From Heterobilharzia americana (taxonomy: Eukaryota; Platyhelminthes; Trematoda; Strigeidida; Schistosomatidae), in the NCBI GenBank assembly GCA_944470555.2, contig OX104127.1:119936741-120000740 (forward strand): DNA of 64,000 nucleotides. The letters are read 5' to 3'. A program made the position numbers and the translations under genes. Below the pieces are notes generated by a model that made no database searches, was not told the origin of the DNA, and worked only from the letters and a program-made list of their open reading frames with translations. Each line of letters starts with the position of its first letter. Within the stretch, counting starts at the first letter, position 1. Shown in pieces: positions 10,647 to 23,900 of the stretch.

Positions 10647-11900
10647 ATGCTAGCTGATTCTAAATCACGAAGGCTTAATGATTTACCATTTGTCAATCCC
10701 AGGACTATTCCGTCGGTTTCAACGGGGACAATGTCTGATTTAAGATATTCTAGTATGAAACCTAATCCTTCTTTGCCTAGATCAATGGAATCGACAAATC
10801 GTTTAAATTCTCGTTCTTCAACCCCTGTAAATGAACCACAAAAATCTGATCATATGTGTTGTCCACCATGGTTAACGGTGGATCAAAGGACCTATCCAAT
10901 AGATTCTTCACATTCAAATAAACCACAACCTAGCCCACGTGACCATATATTTGAGTTAGCTGACTCAAGGCTTGCTATACTACATGATGCAAAACTAGCG
11001 TCTTTAAGCGTAGATTGGCCTTCTTGTACAATCAGTCAAAATATACCTATGAGTAAAGCAAGTCGAACCAGATCTTCGAGTTCTTTTTCATCGACAGCTT
11101 GTCAAGCGGTTTCTGTTCCTAATACACCTGAATCATCGTTTTCAGTGAATCAGTTGCATACAAAAACAGCTGAGAGAAAATTTAGTACATCCAGTTCATC
11201 ATCATCTTCGGCTTCTTTTGTAACTTCTGAGTCTGTCAATAAAACTCAAATTTCCGGTCAATGCAGTCCTAATCTTTCAGTCAGTTTCAGTTTTAAAGAA
11301 CCTAGCGTACATCCTCAAACATCTTCCTGTTGTCAAACAATTACACCTCCATCTCCTAACATTGGAATGCCTAAAATTCCTAACTCTACACAGTCACAAT
11401 TCTTAACTCATTCTACAGAAAACTCCCCAAACGCCTATTCTCAATCTAGTCCATTTGTATCTATGACTACAAATTCAACTGTTTCTTGTATTCCTACTGA
11501 AGTAACCAATAAAACAGAATGTGATCGACCTAATATCTGGTCAAATAAACTATCGATTCAATCCGAACAAATTAACAGGCAGACTCCAGTAGACTCTTCA
11601 ATTATAACACCAAATTCACAAATACAACCAAAACAAGATCCTATAAAAATTAAAATCACCAGTGACACTAATTTACCGGATCAACGGTCTCAAAACACTT
11701 CAATGCCATTGAAAAAACGTCTTATCCAACGCTATGAAGCTGATCGTATAGATATTAAACCGCCAGATTTGACTGCATGCAATTCTCCTAAGAATGAGTT
11801 AATTATTGATAATGCTAGACTTCAGAATAGGTCAACCTACTCAGAAAATATACAAAATGATCAATATTTATCTGAAAACCGGTTTACTATGAAAGAGAAT
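10647..11900 (+). CDS. KDM3: KDM3 exon 1 (first recognised exon), Ser/Pro-rich N-terminal region
   Basis: Codes for residues 1-418 in one long open frame, far longer than chance in this AT-rich sequence. The donor is GAGAAT|GTGAGT at 11901. The product is rich in Ser, Thr, Pro and Asn and has no recognisable domain, as expected for the poorly conserved N-terminal half of KDM3 proteins. The ATG at 10647 lies one base after AG 10644-10645, which is preceded by a T-rich tract. Exon 1 may therefore be an internal exon whose true start lies upstream. A second possible acceptor is the AG at 10653-10654. Assignment to the gene rests on frame continuity with exon 2, not on homology. Confidence 0.8.
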
Positions 11901-14900
11901 GTGAGTTTTATTATCATTTAAAAGTTGATTTTATATCAATGTATATAAACTGCAGTAAAATACGATATTTGTGTAACTGCATAAAATACATGTTATTACA
12001 GATCATATGATGTTGGCTCTTATGATCACATGTTCTATTTCCAACAATATGAGTTGAAGGATTTCAGTCCCTTTCCATTTATCAATGTTAAATGTGTTAA
12101 TTAGTATCATTAACATTCTGAAAACCGGTACACCTTATAAACCATTCAGTACATGTTGACCGGATTCGAACCAGTGACTATCCGATTTCTGGCTGTTGTT
12201 CACATTTTCATTTCACCTTCAAAAATTACTCAATATCATTACTAGTCTACCAATTTATGTCTGGGAACGAACCAACCAAGAACCGATCGCTCAACAAATA
12301 TGCAGAAGAAAGTGGAGATGGATTGGGCATACACTGACAAGGCCGACTGGGGACATCACGTATCAGGCCCTCGAGTGGAACGCGGATGCGAAGCGACGAG
12401 TTAGGCGTCCAAAGTGAGGGTGACATGGAGGAGATTGTGTGAGGAGGAAATGAGAGCTTGTGGGCTGTTGTGGAACCAGGTTGAAAAGATTTCAGAGAAC
12501 CGAGCGCATTGGAGACGTGCTACTGAAGCCCTATGTCCCACTAGGAACCCAAGGGACAAATAATAATAATAATTTATGTCTATCTCAGACAGTCAGAATG
12601 ATAATCAGTATCATGCTTCTCCTCACTAATTCAGTTACATTTAGATTCGGATGTGAAGCCCTGAGTAAGGCAGCCAGCATGAATACGATCAAGTGGTAGT
12701 AACGCATCATGAATTCATATAGTGGTCGAGCGAAACCCATCTTAGTGACTGAAGTGAAATAAAATCTGTTCAGCAGTCGGACCTTATGGCACAGATGGTA
12801 GAGTGTTTGACTGGAAACCCGGTTGCCACTGGTTCGAATCCAACGTCCAATCATCACTCAGTATCAATACTAGTCTACCATACCACGGCTACCTCACTCA
12901 GAGAGTCAAAATGATAATTCTATATGAAGCATTTTGTGGTATAAGAGTTTATATCAGTTCCGTGGTTGACTACTGTAAAGACTTTTTACATTTTTGCTTT
13001 TCAATATCAACTTATGTCCGATAAGCAGACAAACAAACAAAATCAACGTAGAATCTCGTACACAGGTTCATCATTTCAAGTTGCCATACTTCAAAGTAGT
13101 ATACAAAGAACAGGTGGATAAAGAAAGACTGTTATCAGAGTAGAAAAAGGTATGTGAGAGAAGAAGGAATTTAAAGATGAAGCTTAGTGTGGATATTCAA
13201 GCTTTAGAAGACATCAGAGAGTGAATATATCTGCACCAAAAGTCCCCAATCACTGATTTCTATCATCTTGGAGATACCAACCACATAGTCTACATCTCCT
13301 CCACATGGTTCAGATCAATTATGCTCATTTTCTCTAGAAAAACAGAGTTTGTATGAAATACAGAAACTGAATTAGTGACTTCAGTAGTTACTGAAGAAGT
13401 TTTTTTCTAAAGGTCGATGTCATTCTACAGTACCGCCTTGTAAAATTCTTCACATCATTACATTAGAGCAATATATGTCAGTGGTTAGACTCCTTAGTAT
13501 CATAGACAATTATGCTTCCTATATGAAGTGAATAGGCTTCGTCAGGTTTTCTACTAGTCAATTCTATCACAATCGCACGGGATTCGAACTTGGACTTGAT
13601 TCATGGGTAAGAATCATCTTTGACATATTTTATCCTCTTTATTAGAGTAGTATTGTGTTAGTCAATTGTGAATGATAGTCTCTTACATTGATGACATATA
13701 CTTCGTATCCTTCTTATCATGTGTTTTGTCACATTGTTTGTCTTTTTTTTTACAGTGTTTTCATGTATGTTGTTTATTTTTCCACTATTTAGGTAGAAAA
13801 AAATGATTGTCAAGAAAAAAAATTTAAACAGAGAAAACGTTCAAAATATAATTCAGGAGGAGGAATTTTAGGCTTAAAAAATAATGAAAGTAAACCTATA
13901 AAAATTATAACAAAATCTTCATCGAATAATTTACGAAAACCAGGTGCAAAATGTTTACGTAGATCTAAACTTACTTTATGTGAAACAGAATTGAATTCAG
14001 TTAAATCAGAATTTGATCTATCTAATGAAGATAGTTTAAAAACAATCATTTTAAGACGATCTAGAAAGCATAATTCTAGTGTAAATAGTACATCTAGTCT
14101 ATCGCATACATCATTATGTCATGATTCAATAAGAGGTACTGGGAGAAGAAGAATAGCTGCTGTCAATGGGAATCTAATGATGATGGTTACTGCTCGTGCT
14201 CAAAGAAGTACTAGTTCAGGTAGTAGTAGCTCTAGTCTTAGAAGTGTTGAAGGTGAATGTAGTGATAATGAAGTATGTCCATATTCTTCTTCAAGTTCAT
14301 CTACTATTCGTTCAAAAAGTTCACTTGATCGACAATTATCATATTCCAAAATATCATCATATAAATCCACTTTGAAATGTATAACTGGGAATGCAAACAA
14401 TCATTCAATAAGTGTAGATGAATCACAAACTACACATTCATCTATTGATAATACTAATAATGGATCAAAGAAGTCTAAAAGAACAGGTGCTTTAACAGTG
14501 TCTACAACAACACTTTCATCTACAGTGAAAAAACCTCGTCTATCTACAAAACATCAACATACAGATGATGATGATGATGATAAATTGAGAAATAATCATA
14601 AAGATAATAGTTCAACATTGTTAGATCACAATGACTCTATATCTGTGGTTAGTGAAAATTCTTATGAAAATCCTATACCAGATGAATTATCAGCAGCATT
14701 AGCTGAAGAGAATTTACAATTTGAAGAACTTGTAAAACAACTTCCTGGTCCACCTGATTGTAAGTATCATAACAAAGAAGTAAATAATAATCTTTATGTT
14801 TCATATCTATGGTATGGTTAACCTTTGTTCATCTGTATACAGATTTGAACGACTGATTTAACGTATATGTCTAATCACCGATTGTCTCATCATACAATGT

Positions 14901-17900
14901 TGGTTGAAGTAGGTTGAGGGTGGAGAAAGGCTCGAGGTGGCCAAACTACAACATAACACCAATGTATGAAGTCTCTGACTGTTTGTTTGAGCCATGTGTG
15001 ATGATGCAGAGTGTGTGGTTGGGATTGGTGGGAGAAGAGGAAGGGGTTGTTTGAGACTGTAGGTGATGGTGATGACGTGGCTCACCATCCAAATGCAAAT
15101 TTTTGCTCCAGGACTGATCTTCAGCGGTGCCGTGGAAAACAATAGAGAGTGAGGTGGTTGAGTGTGTTGACCACTTCACTTACATGGAAAGTAAGATCGG
15201 CTCTACCCTGGTGGGTAAGTTGCCGATGAAATATCTGCACCGATACAAAAGGCTCGATTGGTTTTTGCCAATTTACGCCATCTATGCTGCCGCCGTGATA
15301 TCCATATGTCTATTCAGAGTTGCGTGTACTGCACAGCAGCCTGGTCTGATCTGCTGTATGGCTGTGAAACATGGCCATTGAAAGTAGAAGATATAAGAAG
15401 CCTTCAAGTGTTTTACCACCGTTGTCTTCGTAGTACAGACCACCGCATTCCGTGGTGTCACCACATTAGTAATGCAGAAGTCAGGTGTAGAGTTTTAGGG
15501 AGAAGAGGTAAATCAGTTGATCAGGTTGTGAACCTTCATCCATTGAGATGGTTCACTCCGACACGTGTTATGTATGCCTAGTCACCGATTGTCTCATTAC
15601 ACAATGTTGGTTGAAGTAGGTTGAGGTTGGAGAGAGGCTCGAGATGGCCAGACTACAACATAACACCAATGTATGAAATCTCTGACTGTTTGTTTGAGCC
15701 ATGTGTGGTGATGCAGAGTGTGTGGTTGGGGTTGGTGGGAGAAGAGGAAGGGGTTGTTTGAGACTGTAGGTGATGGTGATGGTGATGGTGATGACATGGC
15801 TGAGAAGTGATGTCTGTGGTGTACATGTATACACACATTATCCTCATGTTAACGACTCTATCTCGAATCTCATTATTTTCTCATTCTTCCTTTCTCTGAT
15901 TGAGTGGTTTATATTAGTTTTGACTGAATTTTGTTATTTTCATGTTCCAGTTGACTGTGTTTTTACTTGATGTGGTGATATGATACGAGATGAGATGAGA
16001 TGAGTTGTGGCAAGTTGTACGGTTACTCAGTGATGCCTTGGTCCTATGTTGGTATTGAGGATGATGATGATGATATGAGTTTTGGCTAAGCGCCTACTGT
16101 TCAGAATTCTGTTTCACATTCTCAATAGCAGTTATCATTTATTACTCTCTCTTATAGAAAAGAACTAGGTTGGTGATACATGGAAGTATTCAGCCTTCAA
16201 CCAGGTGGTTATCTGCTTCGACACCAAAGGATTCCTACAATGATGCTGAATTTTGGTCACTATTGTATTTACTCCTTTACTGAATTGATTCATCTAATTT
16301 GCCTCTTTCAGTGTTACTCCTCACCAGTCTTAACTGTTTCTCGATTATAAATTTTAAGCTTACTTACTCTATCTCTTTCTCGCTTTCGCTTTAGTCGTAA
16401 GTGTATTAACTCTTTCCGTAAACTGTTTCTTCATTTACAGAACAGATGTTTTTCTTCTTGAAGGTTGAATTTAGAAGTACTATTCTACTTGAAAGTAAAT
16501 GTACGAATTCAATGGATATTCTAAAGACCCTTTCTCACATAGCATCGTATTGAATTAAGTTGCTTAAAGCAACTAAAGCACGGTCAACTGTAGTAAAGTT
16601 CATGTTGTGTTTGTGTGTGTGTACAATTTTGATGAGTGAATAGAAAATGGATTACACTCATTATTATGAATGTGTTCATCATTTGCAAAACGGAATATTC
16701 TTTTACAATTTACTTGTTTCTGGTTAGCAGAGGAAGCTAGCTTGACGCATGTTTCGTCCCACATGGGACTCACCAGCTGCATGTACTTGTAACCCAGGGA
16801 ATGATTTTATCCCTACTGAGACTCGAATTTCGTGCCTATCGTTTCAAACTTCAGAACGTTATCCATTAGACCACTGAAGCGCGATAGTCAGCTCGTATAC
16901 AATGGATATTAGTTGTGATTCTTCATCGTTATTCTGGATTGAATTGACTGACCTTTGTTGATATATCGACCTCAGTAGCCTAATAGATAACACTTTGACA
17001 TTTGAAGCGATGGGTCTGAGGTTCGAGTCTTAGTGGGAAGAACATCACTTATTAGGGTGTATTCTTGTGCAGTTGACGAGTCCCAATTAGGACGAAACAC
17101 ACTTTCAGGATTTCGCTGCTAGCCACAATCACATCAGTCATATCAATGAATATTCAGGAGGAGGTCGATTAGTTTGACCCAGTATAACATCGGGGAACTA
17201 CAAGTTTGAACAATTAAGTTTGAGAGTTTATTGGAATTTATTTATTAACTTCAGATTCATATTCATCATGAACTGGCGTCAGTTGGAAAATCATTGAAAA
17301 CCTGAGAGTACTGAACAGATGTTTCGTCCTAGTATATAGGACTCAGGAGTGCATACTTATTAGCTCATCAGAGATTGAACCTGGGACCTTCAGGTTCCCC
17401 ACAGTCATGGATAAGCACTGCTGAGGGGTCTTATACTACGACGAAACAGCCTTCCGGTGCTCCCAGGTTCCTTAGGGCTCTTCAGCTGATATCAGTCGGT
17501 GATGAATGCCAACTTGAAACTAACAAATAAATCCTCACGAACCTGCAAATTGAATTACTGTTTAGTGTTCATTAGTAACCTGCTTTAAGATGAGATTCTT
17601 GATGTTTTAATGACAAGTCGTGACCAGTAGGGCCAACTAAGTCGGATATCAGCAGCGATATGCAAATATGGCTCAGAGTGGAGATCGCACTGTGTCATGA
17701 ACTGGTAGAAATAGGATATATGGAGCATTGGATTCTGACTCAGTGACTCAGTGGTAACGGGTTGACAGCGGAACCCGAAGGTCCTGGGTTCGATCCCTAA
17801 CCGTGCGAGGTCATACGTGCACACTACTGAAGAACTGGATACTAGAACGAAACAGTTGTTCGGTGCTTCGAGGTTTTCAATCCTTCTCCCACTGATGTCA

Positions 17901-20900
17901 GTCCATGATGAATATCAACCTGAAAAAAATGATAAAACAAGTTTATTTTCTACAAAATAATACATTTAACTGTAATACCTTGTCTCTACGAGGATATTCA
18001 ATGGTACTTTCTCACATCACTCAAATCTATCCACCTACCTCAGTGTCTTCATACTCTGAAAGATAACATCATTTAGTCATTATGCATCCCTTAATTTACC
18101 TTCATCTTGTTTACCTTATACATAATTTGTACAGTAATGTCTTCATCGGGTGATTTGCCGACTGTGATCACTGGTTCGAATCCGGCTGGAGTCCAAATTT
18201 TCATTTTGTACCTTCAGTCATTAGCCAGTATAAATACTAGTCTGCCAAATAACGGTCATCTCACTCAGATAGCCAAAATGATAATCATTATGATGCTCCC
18301 TATCTCTGATTCAGTTAAATTTGGATTGCTATGACTGGCCAGCCAATGTGAGTACTATCAAGTGATGGTCAGGCGTCATGTATTCACATGGTAGTCGGTC
18401 AAAATCCACCTTGATAATTGAAGAGAAATACAAATCTGTTCAACAGTCAGATGAGTTGTACGTTGGCTGATAGAACATCGGGTCGGAAATCTAGTGGTCT
18501 CTGGTTCGAATCTGGCTGGGATCGAAATTTTCATCTCATCTACAACCATCAACCGCTATCAATAATACAAGTCTCAGATAGTCAACTGATAATCTGTATA
18601 GTACTCCGCTTCTCTAATTCAACTAGACTTCGGTTGGAATGAGAAGTCCTGACTAACTAGACAGCCAATGTGAATACAATCAAGTGGTAGTAACACATCA
18701 TGAATTCACATGGTAGTTAGGCGAAATCCACTTTGGTGATTGAAGTGAAATGAAAATGTGGTCAGCAGTCAGATGAGTTGGTAGATAGCATAGCGGTCAC
18801 TGGTTCGAGTCCGGCGGGGATCCAAAGTTACATTTCACCTACAATCATCACCCATTATCAATAATACTAGTCTACCAAATCAAGGTGACCTCACTTAGAT
18901 AGTTAAAATGATTATTCGTAATTATTAAACACTCACTTGACCTTTAGTTGTAATTTGATAATGCGCTTACATTGTTTTATATTAAAAAAAAATTTTTTTT
19001 TTCTTTTTCTTAATTATAGTAAATCGTACAGCAAATAAATCGTTACATTCTACGCATTCATTAAATTTTTACAAACGTAGTCAACGTGTTTTTGTTCAAC
19101 TAATAAATTGTAATGATCCAGGATTGAAACAAGTACCAAAATGTCGTGCTTGTCGTCAAACAAAAGTATCTTATCATCATAATTCACCTTTAAATAATTT
19201 ACTAAATGGTATCGATTCTGATGATGATAATAATGAAAATAAAATTTTAACAACTAATGAAATTTCTAGTCCAAATAATCAAAATTATTCAGATGGATTA
19301 GATAAAAATGTTCAATTTAAAAGGCCACCTGGTCGACGATCTACTACAGAAAAAAATAAACAAAAAGATAATAATATAACAACAGATAAATCAAAGAGTA
19401 AACGTAATACTATTATACATTCACCAGTGTCTGTATTCTGTCGATTTTGGGGATTTAGAAAGTGAGTATACACTATGCATCTTTCTTATTTCTAGAATTT
19501 TATATTAAACATATACGCTATGAATAAGATATACAGTTTGCTTAGGAATCTAATCAAAAGTAGTAATGTTTCGGTATACTAATCTTCTTGTCCAACTTCT
19601 TATGTGTACAGTGAACTTGTTAAAGGGGGGGAATATGGTTTATAGGTTTCGTGACTAACAGTATCTTTCCTACTGTAGATTCTCATCAAAGAAACTGTTT
19701 GTTGAGTCTAGTTGTTTCTTACTGATTCAATTGAGTTCTGTATGTTGATTGATCACTTGATGGTAATCAACTTCCTGTTGTCTACTCCTTAGTACTGATC
19801 ATTTTTCAGTGTAGCCATCAGACTAGGTAGCTCAGGATGGTGATGCACTTTGTTAGATGTTAATTGGATGGAAACAGTTGGTAGGTAGCCGTGTACACCT
19901 AGGCTTCGCACTTTTTAGCACTCGTCAGAAAGGCGTATCTGTAAGTTCAATGGAATTGATGTCCCGCTGGAGATTCGAACTCCTATCACTCAGTGTTGTT
20001 GTCAGCGGCGTTACCGCTGAGTTATTTAGCCTGTAACTGACCTTCTGTATGACTGGACATCAGTTTCCTTAGGGTTGCAGATACGCCTTGTTGATGAGTG
20101 CCAACAAGTAAGAAATGAAGGTTAAGCAGGGCTTCCTACCGATTACCTCTATCTAATTAACATCTACCATGTTCTATGTTCGTTACCATCGATATAGTCT
20201 GACTATACAAAATGTGGTTATACTCACAGAGCATTTTTTGACAGATAGATATATTTACAAAAGTGAAATTCTCATGGAAAGAAACAGTTCTAATATGAAG
20301 CTAAATGTAAAAATATTCCATTTTAGTCATCATTAGGCATTTTATTTTTCATATCAAATCATTTATATAAGGTTTCAAGGGATAGGCTTTTTAGCTTCTT
20401 GTTTAATGATGTCCTTTAGAGGGTGGATGAGGGTATCTTCCTGGGTTTCGGTTGTATACCAATGAACAGATCTGTAATGGCACCGACAACTTAATCAGGT
20501 AGTTGTAGATTAGCCCTGCCAAATGAAGTTGGCATACCGATCTGTATGATGTGAACATGAGATAGGAAACATTTGATTTATCCTATCCAGGGATAAGTTA
20601 TTGAATAGAATGAATACCTGAAAACAATCAAATCAATCGGTTACATAGATGTACTCAGAATGTTCTAGTCCCAGTGGTGAAACCTGTCGGTAGATATGCA
20701 TTTTATTTTGTAAAACGTTTTGTTAATTTATGATACTTCAATGCTACAGGTCATTCACTATCTGTGAGCTTTGTTTGATGGTTTACAATTGAAAAGTGTG
20801 TTGACACATCACAATTAGATGATTTGAAAATCATTCGTTGCAGTATCAGGATCGAAGTATGAACTGATCTGGCTAAGGTTTGAGCTTTTACAGGATAAAT

Positions 20901-23900
20901 CAGCCTGGTTTTTTAAACAAAGTAATTGTTTGTTCCTTTTTCGATTTCTTGTGGCGTTATACCTGTCATTTTCCTACAAGATACTCTTATGTTGTTTTGT
21001 TCCATTATATGATTGGTTATGGGTTACATTGCTCAATTTGGAGATACCCCTTTTTTATGAATGTCAAGTCGCATGAAACGTAAGCAGAGGGTTTCATCGA
21101 TTGAGATGGTTGGGACACGTGTTATGTATGCTTAGTCACCGATTGCCTCATCACACAATGTTGGACGAAGTAGGTCCAGGCTGGAAAAAAGCCCGAGGTG
21201 GCCAGACTACAACATCACACCAGTGTATAAAATCTCTGACTGTTTGTTTGATGCAGAGTGTGTGATTGAGGTCGGTGGGGCGAGAGAAACCAGTGGCTTG
21301 AGACTCTAGATGATGGTGATGACATGGCTGAGAAGTGATGTTACTGGTGTAGATGTATACACACATTATCCTCATGTTAACGACGCTATACCGAATCTCA
21401 CCACTTTGTCATTCCTCTTTTCTTTCTTCTCTTACTTAATATTTCTTTTGACTGCATTCTCTTATCTTCATCTTTCACCTCACTATCTTTCTACTTGGCA
21501 ACCCGGACCGTTACGCAGTGATGTCTTGGTCCTATGTTGATATTGATTGATTGGAGGGCTTTCTGATGATTGCAGCTAACCTTTGGATGCCATTAAGTAT
21601 TTTGTCGATGAATTCTGATGAAATGGTTAGTACGCCAGTCTTCAGGCATATACATATAACATTCTGATAGTGTATTTTGATATAATCCCGAAAGTTATGA
21701 GTTTTTGATGATGGCTAGCAGTGCGAATCCAGGATGTGCGTTTCGTCCCATTTGGGACCCATCAGGTGGATGCACTTGCATCCCAGTGAGGTTTGGTATT
21801 CCCAACCATAGCTTGGAAGGCCAGAGCGTTATCCAATAGGCTACTAAGTCACTATAGTCACCTCTTGTGCAACGGATATCAACAAATAATCCCTGAATGT
21901 TTAGAATATCAAAGCAAGAATTTTCTTAACACCTTGGGATTGTATTGAAATATATTGTTTTAATGACTAACTGGGATTCACCGCTCGAGTTTTTCGAGGA
22001 TATTCGTAGCAACGATGCTTTGGACGTTCATAGTTTATCTATTTGGAGATTTCACTCCAGTTTTTGGCTCAGCTTCGAGTCCCGGGCCAGTTTTTCAAAT
22101 CTATGGACATTTCAACACAAAGCTACTGAATTGGTTTCGTCACCGAAACAGGAAACATCCAAGCAACAGATCCACATGAAGACAAACACTTTTGCTACAT
22201 CATTCTGTTAATTTTCTCTCAAACTAATGCGTGTTATTCTAGAACCCTCTTAACTGTTAGGTTTCAAGGCTTCATCAGTTGTAGAGTTATCGGTTCATTG
22301 ACCATACTCACCTCCCTGGGAGCACACTTGTGTGGGACACTTCCGAATGAACTCTTCACAACCCTGCAGACCGGATGCAACTCACCTTCCCAAAAAGGAA
22401 TTCCTCTAGCAGACCAGATCCATAGACTTTTAATGCCAACAAATTGACAGCGATGGCTCATTTCGGGTTATTAATTTACAGCCAAAGTTAAGACCGAATA
22501 TCGCTCATCTTCGAAAGGAAAACCACACACAGTTTCTTCGGATCACTTCAACAATAATGACTACAGGAATTAGGAAGCTGGATTCACTTCACCTTTTGGT
22601 TGCACTGCTCCCAGCACACTCGTGAAAATTCTGACATCTTCTTATAAGACTGTCCGTGCCTTGTAAATCTATGCCACTGACCTTGTGCATATTGATCTCA
22701 ACAAACGTGGTTTCTACGCAGTCAATTTGGTGTTGTATTGGTTGATATCCAGTGTGGCCATGAAGTGTCTCACCGTCATCGTCGTGATATCAGAAAAAAT
22801 TGTGTACGAGAAGAAAAAATTTGAAGATAAAAGCTTTTAGTGCGAATATTCAGGCTTTAGAAGACGTCAAAGAGTGAATACATCTGCATCGTTATGTCGC
22901 CATGAGTCCTTACACACAGATTCCTTTCTTCTTGGAGATGCAGTCTATGTCTCCACATGAATCAAACGAAAAGTCAGAGAATTTATCAACTGATGTCACC
23001 TCTTGGTTTTGGTGGCCAGCCTTAACTTTCTTCCAATCTAATCCATTTTCTCTCAACATGGTAAGTCGAGGTAGGCTGTGGCTTGGCATGGGCAGTATAC
23101 TAACCCAACACCATTTTACCACGCCTTGTAGAGGGCATTTAACTGTGGAACGGATGTCTACTTCCTAGTTTATCTACAACCGACATTCCAGATGAAGTAC
23201 TACGACTTACGGATATATAAATATCTGAATGTTGGGTACTGCTGAGTCGGGCAGGACTCTCACCTGAACTCTGACTGCCACTTACCAATAAACGCAGACC
23301 ATAACGACAACATCGAGGTATAGAGAAGTATTGAACACCTTTGTCGTTGACTTACACGTCAACAAGATGAACTGTTTCCACAGTCAAAGAGAATATAAGT
23401 CAATCTTTGTATTGTGTACTCCTATACTGTTAGGATAGTCTATGCACAGGTAATTTATTTGCTACTCTCCTTCTCTCCTCTCTTATTCTAAATTACTAAT
23501 CAAATGAAAAATGTTTTTTTTATTTTTCTATATTTTTTTATCAACCAACAAATAAATAGATTGTGTTTCAATAGTCGTGGTGTACTAAAAGTAGCTGATT
23601 TCTGTCAATCAACTGAATCGGATGCTTCTGAACGTTCCCTTTGGGAGATGTATCATCCAGGTAATATTCTCTTTCTTTGTTTCTCTTTCGGTGTATACTG
23701 GTGTATGTATTTCGTACTCCTTATAAATTTCTTTGCATTGTAAAGTGTCTCAACTTATCCTTGTATGAATTCTAGTCAGGGTTATATTGTTATCCAGATG
23801 TTGCCAAACTACAAGTATTTTATGTTAAACGATCTTTTATTGCTCAATGATACTGACTACCTAGTATACAGTTGTAAATCCTCGTCGGATACAAACAATT

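Noticed and set aside
12196..12417. Host gene with the WIGHTLTRP block
   Set aside because: It is the C-terminal block of LINE-A, present in several other places in this window.
14819..14821. Stop codon at the end of the exon 2 open frame as a true gene end
   Set aside because: A strong GATT|GTAAGT donor lies at 14760 and the next exon joins in phase, so the last codons are intronic read-through.
18130..18940. CRISPR-like array, because of regular repeats
   Set aside because: Units are about 300 bp, have tRNA-like promoters and belong to a dispersed eukaryotic SINE family.
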